DNA of 64,000 bases, taken from Desulfatiglans sp. (GTDB taxonomy: Bacteria > Desulfobacterota > DSM-4660 > Desulfatiglandales > HGW-15). Location of the stretch: assembly GCA_012513605.1 (NCBI GenBank), contig JAAZBV010000088.1, forward strand, positions 1 through 64,000. The letters run 5' to 3'. Positions 34,453-43,585 of this stretch are shown one piece after another. Positions within the stretch are counted from its first letter, which is position 1; the number at the start of each line of letters is the position of its first letter. Below the pieces are notes generated by a model that searched no databases, was not told the DNA's origin, and saw only the letters and a program-made list of their open reading frames with translations. The translations under genes were made by a program, and so were the position numbers.

Positions 34453-35295
34453 CTATTTATTGAAAACCTTGTCAAAGAGTCCTCTGACTCCCTTTTTCAC
34501 CTCATCCACTGTCGCGTTTTTAGCCTCATCTCTGGCGGCCTGTCCGACATCCTTTACATCCTGTGATATGGCGCTCTCCGATTCGCTGTATTCCTGGTCA
34601 TCCAGAATCTGCTGCGCATCGCCCATGTATGCGCCAATCTCCATTATCTCAACGCCTGCTGGCAGCTCAAAAAATGAGTCTTTCATTGATTTCTGTGAAA
34701 GGCTTTTTAACTTAATATCATTTCCCGTACGTATCATAACACCATAGTTATTCTCTTTAGCAAGCCTACTGCTCTTTTCAAAAAGCTGAGACATATCCTG
34801 ACCCATTATCTGTGCCATACCCGCTGCGATAGATATCCAGGCATCATTGATTTTCTGGATATCCTTTTTATTAGAGAAGACTATCTCAGTGGTGTTAACA
34901 GCCTTGTTATTTTCATAATAGGTTGCACTGTAGACATTCCCTTTAAGCCCTGCTACCTCTTCCTTTTTCCCGGTATCCTTCAGCTTCATATCATATTCAG
35001 TTGCCTTTGCCTTTTTTCTAAAAAGACCACCCATCATCCCGGCCATGCCCTTCATCTGATCCATATCAATTGCACTCCAGTTGCCCTCTTCATCCTTGTT
35101 TACTATGTAAATCTTTTTTCCCTGAAGAAGCATGTAGCTGTCAGGTGTGGTATCCATGCGTACATGGGAGGCATCCCTGACTGAAATGGTCATACTCTGG
35201 CCATCAGAATACTGATATGTAGCTGAGATATCGCCTGCAAAAACAGGCGCAGAAAACAACAAACAAATACAAACCAACAAAACCTTTTTAAACAT
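34453..35295 (-). CDS. Exported DUF4412-like protein
   Basis: The 280-residue protein has a signal peptide (FKKVLLVCICLLFSAPVFAG, cleavage after VFA). The mature part has features of DUF4412-type proteins: TYQYSDGQSMTISVRDASHV, SYMLLQGKKIYIVNKDEEG and GLKGNVYSATYYEN. It has a methionine/glycine-rich patch (KGMAGMMGGLF) as in the related protein at 14431-15219, and a charged C-terminal coiled coil. It lies 27 bases downstream of the sulfatase stop, so the two are likely one operon. GGAGAAA precedes the ATG. Function unknown. Confidence 0.65.
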   Translation of the reverse strand: MFKKVLLVCICLLFSAPVFAGDISATYQYSDGQSMTISVRDASHVRMDTTPDSYMLLQGKKIYIVNKDEEGNWSAIDMDQMKGMAGMMGGLFRKKAKATEYDMKLKDTGKKEEVAGLKGNVYSATYYENNKAVNTTEIVFSNKKDIQKINDAWISIAAGMAQIMGQDMSQLFEKSSRLAKENNYGVMIRTGNDIKLKSLSQKSMKDSFFELPAGVEIMEIGAYMGDAQQILDDQEYSESESAISQDVKDVGQAARDEAKNATVDEVKKGVRGLFDKVFNK

Positions 35296-35322
35296 ATTTT
35301 CTCCTTTAATTTACTTTAACTT

Positions 35323-36975
35323 TTATTTACCAATCCCATTTGCATAGGAATCTTCGCTGATAACCTCCATCAGTCTGCAATAATGCCACTCCTGATCTTT
35401 GGGTGTAAGTGCCCCTGCCTTATATTTTTCGCATGTACCAGGTTTTTCAAGGGGATATTCTTCCAGCGGGTCGTTATCAAGATTATAAAAGGTGCAGTTT
35501 TTATCTTCAAACCCGCCCGCACATACCACCTTGTATCTTGCATTACGAGCGCCTACATGCTGTGTTCCATTTGTCATGAGATTTATGGATTCTGAAAGTA
35601 CAAATCCCCTGTCAGGGTCACGCACTCTCTCCTTCTTACCAAAAAGGATTGGAGACAATGATACAGAATCAACCGAAACCATACCATTCCCTTCACTGTT
35701 ACTTACCTCTTCAGGTATCTTAAGCCCGGCAATGGAAAGCACGGTAGAAAAGAGGTCTGCCACATGGATAATTTCGCTATTCTTTGAACCCGCCTTAATC
35801 TCCGGGCCCTTAATTACCATAGGCACAAGCGCCCCGCTTTCAAAGGTAGTACCCTTTCCACGTCCCTTTCTGGTGATGTACATATTGTCTATATACTCAA
35901 GCCCTTGTCTTTCATACATAGGAGTGCCGTTATCACTTACAAAAATAACATAGGTATTTGGATCAAGAGCATTTACTGCATCAAGCAGTTTGCCTGTAAT
36001 GGTATCAAGGGAATTTGTCATTGCCCTCATAAGTGATTCATCACTGCAATTACCGGCACTGTTAGATCCGAACTGCCCGCCGCATTCCTTCATCTCTTCA
36101 ATGCTTTTGGCATCCATTGTATCCATATTGGGTACGGCCATTGCATTAGGTTGCTGGATAATAGTGGTATGTGACAGGTTATATGCAACCCATGCAAACC
36201 AGGGTTTATCAGGGATTTCCCTTTCTTTTTTTGTAATCCACTCTATTGCATCAGCAATCTTTACAACAGGTGAATAGTTGGTTGGTGCTATGCCTGGCAA
36301 AGACTTGACCGGGGCTTTTTCTGTTCTCCAGACATTTGCAGGTGTTTCTTCATCCTGGATATGATAGTCATAATCCCAGAAACTCTTTATCGCGGCATGC
36401 AGGTTACCCCTGAAAAGATCAAAACCAGCCTCCTTTGGCTTCATACCCGGATAATCAGGCCCATTGCCATTTCCCGGAAGCCCTGCCAGATGCCACTTGC
36501 CGAATAATGCCGTGCTGTAGCCGCCTTCATCCTTTAATTTTTTTACGAAGGTGGTATGTTTCTGTGAAAGTGCATCAGCATAGGTGAGCACCTTTGCCTT
36601 TTTACCAAAAAGACCGGTAATGATAGCCGACCTTGTTGGTGAGCAGAAAGGATGTGCCCAGACATTGGTGAATACCATACCCTCACTCGATAATTTATCA
36701 AGCCTCGGGGTGGAGGCAGGAAGCCCCCTGATGGATTTATACCCTGCATGATTATGGCCTGATGGCCCGTACTTTTTTTCAAGATCATCTATGAGACCAG
36801 GGTACATGCCAGAGGTGACATCCACCCCAAAGTCATCAGCAATAATGAGGAGTATGTTGGGCTGTTTATGTTTTTCAGGTTTATCACCCATTGCCTGTGA
36901 AACAGTGCTGAGGCATATGAGTATAAAAAAGAGTAATAGACACGGGGTTTTTCTGGGTACTATTCTTTTTCGCAT
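35323..36975 (-). CDS. Exported sulfatase (arylsulfatase family, Cys type)
   Basis: The 550-residue enzyme hydrolyses sulfate esters in the periplasm or outside the cell. It has a signal peptide (PCLLLFFILICLSTVSQA), the N-terminal metal-binding DD in LLIIADDFG, and the active-site motif CSPTRSA in HPFCSPTRSAIITG, whose Cys must be turned into formylglycine by a sulfatase-maturing enzyme; none is seen here. FGKWHLAG supplies the conserved Lys and His, and VSDNGTP the second metal-binding Asp-Asn. Length is typical. Substrate unknown. Presence with a DUF4412-like exported partner suggests use of a sulfated polymer or lipid. Confidence 0.9.
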   Translation of the reverse strand: MRKRIVPRKTPCLLLFFILICLSTVSQAMGDKPEKHKQPNILLIIADDFGVDVTSGMYPGLIDDLEKKYGPSGHNHAGYKSIRGLPASTPRLDKLSSEGMVFTNVWAHPFCSPTRSAIITGLFGKKAKVLTYADALSQKHTTFVKKLKDEGGYSTALFGKWHLAGLPGNGNGPDYPGMKPKEAGFDLFRGNLHAAIKSFWDYDYHIQDEETPANVWRTEKAPVKSLPGIAPTNYSPVVKIADAIEWITKKEREIPDKPWFAWVAYNLSHTTIIQQPNAMAVPNMDTMDAKSIEEMKECGGQFGSNSAGNCSDESLMRAMTNSLDTITGKLLDAVNALDPNTYVIFVSDNGTPMYERQGLEYIDNMYITRKGRGKGTTFESGALVPMVIKGPEIKAGSKNSEIIHVADLFSTVLSIAGLKIPEEVSNSEGNGMVSVDSVSLSPILFGKKERVRDPDRGFVLSESINLMTNGTQHVGARNARYKVVCAGGFEDKNCTFYNLDNDPLEEYPLEKPGTCEKYKAGALTPKDQEWHYCRLMEVISEDSYANGIGK

Positions 36976-37186
36976 AGGTATCTCCTGTTAATAACAGATT
37001 AACAAACGATAAATCTAAAATTGTTTGATTCTCCCCATTTCCTCAGCCGGAGGCATATTATGGCAGCCTTGAAACCTTGTCAAGATAGCAGTTTTTAGAT
37101 TTGACTCATAAATTAATAGATACTATTGTGGCCATGTTCTATTTAATATTTTTTAAATATCTGAATTTTGCAGAGACGGGTTTTAT

Positions 37187-37216
37187 CCGCCGTCGCCTTA
37201 TGGCTATGGCGGGACA
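37187..37216. repeat. Dispersed repeat (CCGCC...CTATGGCGGGACA)
   Basis: This element, CCGCCGTCGCCTTATGGCTA followed by TGGCGGGACA, lies in the 5' part of an open frame that runs into the cytochrome b gene. Related copies occur at 58561-58590 and, inverted and partial, at 62607-62624. Its presence argues against a start for cytochrome b at 37101. Confidence 0.55.
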
Positions 37217-37271
37217 AAAACCAGTCTCTGCATATAATTTTAATTGCTCACAGGCCAGAAAGGCAATCTGT

Positions 37272-38546
37272 ATGAATAAAAGCATGGTATTACACTTCAG
37301 GCCCAGGACGGTTGACATCAGGGCGCTCAAATTTTCCATGACCTTCGGCCTGGGCGGCATGGCTTTTGTGCTGATTATCCTGCTCTTCTTTACCGGTCTT
37401 CTCCTGAAATTTTACTACCTGCCCCTTCCTGAAAAGGCATATGACTCTATTCTTCATTTAAAGGAAAATGTGCTATTCGGTTCTTTTATAAGGAATATCC
37501 ATTACTGGTCAGCAAATGTACTTATCTTAATTACATTTCTGCATCTACTCAGGGTATTTTTAACATCTGCATTTCATCCTCCAAGGGCGGTCAACTGGAT
37601 CATTGGCATTGCCCTTCTGTTGATTGTCATCGCCTTTAACTTTACCGGGTATCTCCTCCCCTGGGATCAGCTCTCCTTTTGGGCTGTCACCATCTGTACC
37701 GGGATGCTGGAATATATGCCTTTTGTCGGCGAATGGCTGCAAACTTTTACAAGGGGGGGGGGAGATGTGAGTGCCTCCACATTATCCATATTTTTTGCAG
37801 GTCACACTGCATTGCTTCCGGCTGTTTTAATCATAGTTCTGCCTTTCCACTTCTGGCAGATACGCAAGTCAGGAGGCATAGCACTTCCATTAAAGAGAGA
37901 TAATATTGGGGAGTATAATCAAAAGGTAAAGGCCATTCCTGATCTCATAATAAGGGAAGTTGCCACTGCCCTTGTTATTACTGCATTCATCCTTGTTTTA
38001 TCAATCATATTTGATGCCCCGATAGGTGACAGGGCGAATCCGGGGCTTAGCCCAAACCCATCCAAGGCGCCCTGGTATTTTATGGGTTTTCAGGAGATAC
38101 TCCTGCACATACACCCTTTTTTTGCAGTGTCTGTATTACCTGCGGCAATTCTTATCCTTTTGATATGGCTGCCGTTCATGAAATACAGCCCTGAGTCTCA
38201 GGGTATATGGTTTATTTCAAAAACAGGCAGACAGGCGGCAATGTTTTCTTTTTTTGCCGCCATGCTTCTTTCAGTATCAGCCATCATTGCTGATGAGTAT
38301 CTTCCTGATTTCCCGGCATTGCTGCCAGGAATACCGGTTATTATAAGTAACGGCCTGTTTCCCCTCTTTACCGCATTGCTGGCATTTGCCTTTTTTTATC
38401 ATTCATTAGTAAAGAGATATCACCCCAAAAAAAATGAAAAGGCCCAGGCCATTTTTCTGTTTTTTATTACAATATTCATTACCTTTACAGTCACCGGAGT
38501 ATGGTTTAGAGGATCGTCAATGAAGTTATTGTGGCCATGGCTATAG
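37272..38546 (+). CDS. Cytochrome b (fused b6/subunit IV type) of a bc-type complex
   Basis: This integral membrane protein of about 424 residues has the heme-binding His pattern of cytochrome b: NIHYWSAN and FLHLLR in one helix pair region and GHTALLPAV and PFHFWQ in the other, giving two b hemes. The N-terminal half corresponds to cytochrome b6 and the C-terminal half to subunit IV; the PEWY-like quinol motif reads APWYFMGFQEILLHIHP, lacking the Glu. About 8-9 transmembrane helices. The frame stays open to 37101, but that extension holds a dispersed repeat and is unlike cytochrome b; ATG 37272 precedes the conserved start. It heads an operon with Rieske and multihaem cytochrome c genes. Confidence 0.88.
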   Translation: MNKSMVLHFRPRTVDIRALKFSMTFGLGGMAFVLIILLFFTGLLLKFYYLPLPEKAYDSILHLKENVLFGSFIRNIHYWSANVLILITFLHLLRVFLTSAFHPPRAVNWIIGIALLLIVIAFNFTGYLLPWDQLSFWAVTICTGMLEYMPFVGEWLQTFTRGGGDVSASTLSIFFAGHTALLPAVLIIVLPFHFWQIRKSGGIALPLKRDNIGEYNQKVKAIPDLIIREVATALVITAFILVLSIIFDAPIGDRANPGLSPNPSKAPWYFMGFQEILLHIHPFFAVSVLPAAILILLIWLPFMKYSPESQGIWFISKTGRQAAMFSFFAAMLLSVSAIIADEYLPDFPALLPGIPVIISNGLFPLFTALLAFAFFYHSLVKRYHPKKNEKAQAIFLFFITIFITFTVTGVWFRGSSMKLLWPWL

Positions 38547-38599
38547 GCAGGTTCACAGGTTAATGGGTTTAAAGGTTTAAAGGTTAAGAGGTTTGATTT

Positions 38600-39127
38600 A
38601 TGGCAGAAACTGATAAACATAATGAGGCTGCACTCTCCCCCCCGCGAAGGTCATTCCTGAATATACTATGGGCAGGGCTCGGTATCCTTGCTGGCCTGGA
38701 ATTGATCATAATGATATTTACATTCCTGAAAAGAGGTAAGCCACAAGACAGGCCAGGTCTTACAAAAGAAATTATTGAGGCAGGCTGCGTGGACAGCTTT
38801 CCTCTCAACTCTGTTACCGCAAACATCAGGGGCAGGTTTTATCTCTGCAGGATGGATGATGGCGGTTTTCTGGCCCTTTCAAGTAAATGCACCCACCTTG
38901 GATGTACTGTGCCCTGGGATGATAATGAAAAAAGGTTTATATGCCCCTGTCACGGCTCATCATTTGATATCAGGGGCGCTGTATTAACCTCTCCTGCCCC
39001 ACGGCCGCTTGATATGTACCCTATACATATTGAGAATAACATCATCAGGGTGGATACCGGTAATACCATAAAACGAAATCAATTCCTCGCTGAGCAGCCT
39101 GTATACCGGAAAAGGGATAGGCTATGA
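38600..39127 (+). CDS. Rieske [2Fe-2S] protein
   Basis: This 175-residue protein has one N-terminal membrane anchor (SFLNILWAGLGILAGLELII, about 15-34) and a Rieske domain with both ligand boxes, CTHLGCTVPW and CPCHGSSFD, including the bridging disulfide cysteines. It takes electrons from quinol at the cytochrome b subunit and passes them to the c-type cytochrome. Its stop overlaps the start of the multihaem gene by four bases, which supports one complex made from three subunits. Confidence 0.93.
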   Translation: MAETDKHNEAALSPPRRSFLNILWAGLGILAGLELIIMIFTFLKRGKPQDRPGLTKEIIEAGCVDSFPLNSVTANIRGRFYLCRMDDGGFLALSSKCTHLGCTVPWDDNEKRFICPCHGSSFDIRGAVLTSPAPRPLDMYPIHIENNIIRVDTGNTIKRNQFLAEQPVYRKRDRL

Positions 39128-41430
39128 GGGCATGGAAACTTACAGGCCTTGTGGCGACTCTTATTATAACCCTCTCAATCCCTCTTTACCTTATAAAGGT
39201 ATCGGTATTCCCTGCAACTCATGATTCGAATCATAACAGAGATGACCACCTCTTTGCAGGTACATTAAAGTGTGCAGAGTGTCACACCAGGGAATATGAC
39301 AAATGGAAGGGTTCCCACCATGATCATGCCATGGCGATTGCAACTTCAGAAACAGTGCTTGGTGATTTTAAAAATGCCATGTTTACAAACAATGGGGTAA
39401 CATCCAGGTTTTATAAAAATAGAGATCGCTTTTTTGTCAACACATCAGGGCAAGATGGCAAAATGATGGACTTCGAGATAACCCACACCTTTGGCTGGTT
39501 TCCTTTGCAGCAGTATCTTGTCTCCTTTGATGGGGGTCGGCTACAGTGTCTGCCCATTGCATGGGACGTGCGTGAAAAGAAGTGGTATGATCTTAACCAG
39601 GGCACAAAAATAGATCCTGATGACTGGCTTTTTTGGACAAATGCGGGCCAGAACTGGAACGGGATGTGCGCAGAGTGCCATTCCACAGACCTTAAAAAAA
39701 ATTATGACCTTAACAGCAATACTTATAATACCACATGGTCAGATATAGATGTAGGGTGTGAGTCATGTCATGGACCGGGTTTAAACCATGTGCAGTGGGC
39801 TGAGACTCCTGAAATGGGCAGACCCTCTGTTCAGAACTATAATCTTAAGGTAAAGAGTTCAGGAGTTTCTTCTTATGAACTTGTTAACCAGTGTGCGCCA
39901 TGTCACAGCAGGCGCGCAATACTGGGGGACTATACCCATTCAGAACCTGATCTTCTGGATGTAATGCTTCCCTCTCTTCTCACACCTGAGCTTTACCATA
40001 ATGACGGCCAGATACTTGATGAGGTTTATGAATATGGTTCATTCACCCAGAGCAAGATGTACCATCGTGATGTTAAATGCAGTGACTGCCATGATGTGCA
40101 CAGCATAATGCCCATAAAGGAGGGGAATGACCTCTGCCTTACCTGCCACAGAGCAAATGAATATGACACAGCGAGCCATCATTTCCATAAAAAAAAGGGA
40201 GAGATGGGTGAGCCCATAAGGTCACTGGATGGCTCTATCCTCTTTGATGTGGGGACGGGTTCAGAATGCAAAGAGTGTCATATGCCCGGTAAAAATTATA
40301 TGGTAATAGACTACAGGCTTGACCACAGTTTTCGAGTGCCAAGGCCGGATTTGAGTGAAAAAACCGGCGCCCCAAATGCATGCAGCAGATGTCATTATGA
40401 TAAGACGAATAAATGGTCTGATGAATGGATAACCAAGTGGTACGGCCCAGGTAGAAAGGGCCATTATAGCGAGATATTGACAGCAGGAAGGGTTAACACA
40501 ACAGGTGCGTTTGATGATCTTGAAAAGCTGGCGCTCGACCCCCTTTACCCTGTCATTGTAAGGGCCACAGCATTATCCCTGTTGAGTTCATACCCCTTAT
40601 CAGAGACATTAAGGGCATATGAGATATCACTTATGGACAGTGAAGCAATGATAAGGAGGACGGCAATAGAGTCTCTTAACCCGCTTGAAGATAAGGATAA
40701 GGTAAGGCTGATTGCACCGCTTTTATATGACCCTGTAAAAGCCGTGCGAATCCAGGCGGCATCAGCACTTGCAGGGATTTCAACGGAACTCCTTGATAAT
40801 GATCAGAACAGGGTATTAAAGAGGGTTACTGATGAATTTATTGCTGCAATGGAATACTCAGGAGATTTTTCCTTTGGTAGATTCAATCTGGGCAATCTCT
40901 ACAGGGCATTAAAGGATAATAAAAAGGCTATAGAGCACTTTAATGCAGCGGTTGAAATAGATAAGCTCTTTTATCCTGCCAGGGTAAACCTTGCCATGCT
41001 CTATAATGAACATGGTGACAGGGCAAAGGCAGAAGAGATATTCCGCGACACACTGAAAGATAATCCTAATCTTCATGAAATAGCCTACTCACTTGCCCTG
41101 CTTCTGGCTGAAAAGGAGGAGTATGAAGAGGCAGCCATGTTTATGGGCAAGGCAGCGGATAACATGCCCCTTGCTGCAAGGGTGCATTATAATTACGGGT
41201 TGCTCTTACAGTATTTAAGACGTGACAAGGAATCAGAGCTGGAGCTTAAAAAGGCAAATGATATAGAACCAGCAAACATGGATTTTTTATATGCCCTTTT
41301 CGACTTTTATTTTAAGAGGTCAGAGTTTAACAGGGCAAAAGAGGTTGCAGGGCAGATGATAGAGATAGCGCCCGAGTCACCTGAGGTAAAGGAGCTATTG
41401 GATATGGTGACAGGGAGAACAGTGCAGTAA
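39124..41430 (+). CDS. Membrane-anchored octaheme cytochrome c with TPR domain
   Basis: The 768-residue protein has a short N-terminal membrane anchor (LTGLVATLIITLSIPLYLIK) and then eight CxxCH motifs, each covalently binding heme: CAECH, CAECH, CESCH, CAPCH, CSDCH, CLTCH, CKECH and CSRCH (residues about 51-420). A HEAT-like region (about 465-560) and TPR repeats (about 575-760) follow, so part may serve in protein binding. With cytochrome b and Rieske upstream and overlapping translation, it likely is the electron-accepting subunit of a quinol-cytochrome c type complex feeding an extracytoplasmic acceptor. The fusion of heme and TPR domains also occurs in other multihaem families. The physiological acceptor is not shown by the sequence. 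Confidence 0.88.
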   Translation: MRAWKLTGLVATLIITLSIPLYLIKVSVFPATHDSNHNRDDHLFAGTLKCAECHTREYDKWKGSHHDHAMAIATSETVLGDFKNAMFTNNGVTSRFYKNRDRFFVNTSGQDGKMMDFEITHTFGWFPLQQYLVSFDGGRLQCLPIAWDVREKKWYDLNQGTKIDPDDWLFWTNAGQNWNGMCAECHSTDLKKNYDLNSNTYNTTWSDIDVGCESCHGPGLNHVQWAETPEMGRPSVQNYNLKVKSSGVSSYELVNQCAPCHSRRAILGDYTHSEPDLLDVMLPSLLTPELYHNDGQILDEVYEYGSFTQSKMYHRDVKCSDCHDVHSIMPIKEGNDLCLTCHRANEYDTASHHFHKKKGEMGEPIRSLDGSILFDVGTGSECKECHMPGKNYMVIDYRLDHSFRVPRPDLSEKTGAPNACSRCHYDKTNKWSDEWITKWYGPGRKGHYSEILTAGRVNTTGAFDDLEKLALDPLYPVIVRATALSLLSSYPLSETLRAYEISLMDSEAMIRRTAIESLNPLEDKDKVRLIAPLLYDPVKAVRIQAASALAGISTELLDNDQNRVLKRVTDEFIAAMEYSGDFSFGRFNLGNLYRALKDNKKAIEHFNAAVEIDKLFYPARVNLAMLYNEHGDRAKAEEIFRDTLKDNPNLHEIAYSLALLLAEKEEYEEAAMFMGKAADNMPLAARVHYNYGLLLQYLRRDKESELELKKANDIEPANMDFLYALFDFYFKRSEFNRAKEVAGQMIEIAPESPEVKELLDMVTGRTVQ

Positions 41431-41517
41431 TAAATGGACTTAATATGTCACACTGAAAGGGTGGCACATAGACAGGGAGCACATCATCTTCCCCAAAAAG
41501 CCCCAGCCCATTTTTTA

Positions 41518-42906
41518 TCACATCTTTTTATAGAGCCTGTGCATGGCATCCACCACACCATCAACCTGCGCCTCATTATGAAACAGGTGAGTTGATATCC
41601 TCAAGGCATATGTATTCTTTGTATCCTCCTTATGCAGATGAAATTCCGTGGAGCGGATCACATAACCCATCTCCCTCTTAAGGCGGTCAACAAAATCCTC
41701 TATATTTTTCTGATCATGCACATCTTTAAATGGATTAAAGGCGGTAAGCCCTGAGGTAAGTTCAGGTATATCCGGGGAGAAGAGCAGCGCAGAACTGCCA
41801 AAGCTCTCTTTTATTCTCTTTTTCAGGTAAGAACTCAAACCACAGATGTATCCCTCAATACGGTCACGGCCTATCTCTTCCCACAGGTCACATGCATCGA
41901 GCATGGCCTGCATGGCAGGATAATTTTCCTGGCCACGCAGCCCGAACTGGCTTGAGAAATCCCTTATCTGCTTGCGGTCATTATTTACAGGCTGCGAGAC
42001 ATATTGGTACAAACAACTGTTCTGGGGCCATAGCATGGGAATATTCTCACCATGGTTCCTTAAATAAAGTATCCCAGTAGCGCCCGGCCCGCACTGCCAT
42101 TTATGGCCTGATGCAGCATAAAAGTCACACCCTGTCTTACTGAAATCAAGTTCAATCATGCCTGCGCAGTGTGCGCCATCTACAATGGAGATCAACCCTT
42201 TTTCCCTGGCCAGTTTACATATGGCCGTGGCCGGTAAACGAACTCCTGTTTTATAGGGTATGTGCGAAAAGAGTATGGCTCTGCTCTTTAGGGTGATATT
42301 TTTTTTAAAGGCCTCAATAACCTGCTCTCCATATTCGAGATCAAGAACCGGTATCTCTACCTCTTTTAAAACAACCCCAAACCTGTCCTGAAGCACATGA
42401 AGGGGTGAAAGGGCAGACACATGTTCGTGGTGTGTAATCAGGATTTCATCACCCCTTTCAAATGGAAGCCCGAAGAGAACAGTATTCAGGCCATCAGTCG
42501 TATTACGTGTAATTATGATCTCATCCTTTGTGCAGCCGAATTGCCTGCTCAGCTGTTCTCTCTGTTTTATAAACCCGAATTCCCAGCCCAGTTCATCAGT
42601 AAAACCCATTGGATGACGAGCAACCACCCTGTTGTATTGGTCATAATTATCAAGCACCCTTATGGGCATGGCCCCGGTGGTGCCGATATTCATATAGACC
42701 TGATCAGGGTCAAGGGCAAACTGCCCCTGCACCCTTTTCCAGAAACTCTTTTCGGTAAGGGTATGGTCGATTGAAGGCGCCTTTTTTATTGTCGGTTGAC
42801 AGGCGGCATTAAGCCCTATAGCACCTCCTGCTGCTGCAAGACCTGCCAGCCTGAGAAAATTTCTTCTATCTTTATTCTCTATTTGCCTTTCAATTGGTCT
42901 ATGCAT
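41518..42906 (-). CDS. Tat-exported PLP-dependent enzyme, class V aminotransferase family
   Basis: This 462-residue enzyme has the fold-type I signature of isopenicillin N epimerase/cysteine desulfurase-like proteins: a PLP-binding Lys in ASGHKWQCG (K269), the cofactor-contacting Asp in VDGAH (D243) and NTTDGLN as phosphate-binding region. Unusually for a PLP enzyme, the N-terminus has a twin-arginine export signal (DRRNFLRLAG, R14-R15) with a lipobox-like AAC at 34-36 after the hydrophobic core (ACQPTI follows), so it is probably folded in the cytoplasm, exported and perhaps lipidated. It is divergent from a RidA-family lipoprotein gene (gap 192 bases). Reaction unknown; racemase, epimerase or lyase are all possible. 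Confidence 0.85.
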   Translation of the reverse strand: MHRPIERQIENKDRRNFLRLAGLAAAGGAIGLNAACQPTIKKAPSIDHTLTEKSFWKRVQGQFALDPDQVYMNIGTTGAMPIRVLDNYDQYNRVVARHPMGFTDELGWEFGFIKQREQLSRQFGCTKDEIIITRNTTDGLNTVLFGLPFERGDEILITHHEHVSALSPLHVLQDRFGVVLKEVEIPVLDLEYGEQVIEAFKKNITLKSRAILFSHIPYKTGVRLPATAICKLAREKGLISIVDGAHCAGMIELDFSKTGCDFYAASGHKWQCGPGATGILYLRNHGENIPMLWPQNSCLYQYVSQPVNNDRKQIRDFSSQFGLRGQENYPAMQAMLDACDLWEEIGRDRIEGYICGLSSYLKKRIKESFGSSALLFSPDIPELTSGLTAFNPFKDVHDQKNIEDFVDRLKREMGYVIRSTEFHLHKEDTKNTYALRISTHLFHNEAQVDGVVDAMHRLYKKM

Positions 42907-42925
42907 GATCCCTCCTCAAAATACA

Positions 42926-42944
42926 ATCTGGTTACCGACCAGAT
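42926..42944. promoter_or_regulatory. Inverted repeat ATCTGGT-5-ACCAGAT
   Basis: Perfect 7-bp arms (42926-42932 and 42938-42944) around TACCG lie 20 bases upstream of the PLP enzyme ATG, in the divergent region shared with the RidA gene. A dimeric repressor operator (TetR-like form) is plausible. Confidence 0.45.
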
Positions 42945-43098
42945 CATTTTATAAAAAGTTGACAGGCGCTGTTTTTAAAAGTATCCCTGAATATGATAAT
43001 CAGAGTTTATTAGCTTTTATTTACTACAGGCAGCCAGTAATAATCAATGGAAAGCTGGCATATAAAGATAATGCCTGTATCTAAAAAGGAGATTTATT

Positions 43099-43548
43099 AT
43101 GAGAAAGATGCCTCTGTTACTCCTGATCATTTTAGTTTTCACAGGTTGTTCAAAACAATCCGGTGTCCGTGAGATAATATCAACCCCTGATGCACCGGCG
43201 GCAATAGGCCCCTATTCACAGGCGGTTCGTGCCGGTAATACTTTATACCTGTCAGGGCAGCTTGGGCTTGACCCTGTGACCGGAAAACTGGCAGGCCAGG
43301 ATTTTGAGAGCCAGGCGCGTCAGGCAATAAAAAACCAGCAGGCAATACTTGAGGCTTCCGGCTTTTCTTTGAAGGATGTTGTGCAATGCCAGGTATTTGT
43401 TACTGATATGAACAGGTACCCTGCATTTAATGCAATATATAAGGAATATTTTACCGGCGATTTTCCAGCCAGGGCGGTACTGGAGGTTTCCCGCATCCCC
43501 GCAGATGGATTGATAGAGATAATGATGACCGCTGTTCAGGTACAATAA
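43099..43548 (+). CDS. RidA/YjgF-family lipoprotein (exported)
   Basis: RidA proteins hydrolyse reactive enamine/imine intermediates made by PLP enzymes. The RidA domain (residues about 27-149) has AAIGPYSQAV, LYLSGQLGLDP and PARAVLEVSRI, where Arg is placed as the substrate-binding residue. An unusual point is the lipoprotein signal, PLLLLIILVFTGC with lipobox VFTGC (C17). RidA is normally cytoplasmic, so this copy acts in the periplasm or at a membrane. AAGGAG lies just upstream of the ATG. It is divergent from the exported PLP enzyme, which makes a common role likely. Confidence 0.85.
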   Translation: MRKMPLLLLIILVFTGCSKQSGVREIISTPDAPAAIGPYSQAVRAGNTLYLSGQLGLDPVTGKLAGQDFESQARQAIKNQQAILEASGFSLKDVVQCQVFVTDMNRYPAFNAIYKEYFTGDFPARAVLEVSRIPADGLIEIMMTAVQVQ

Positions 43549-43585
43549 TTAATTTTTTGTAGCACTTCTCTTCTGCCAAATATCA

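Noticed and set aside
37101-37271. N-terminal extension of the cytochrome b frame
   Set aside because: It begins with TTG, contains a dispersed repeat, and does not resemble cytochrome b; ATG 37272 fits better.
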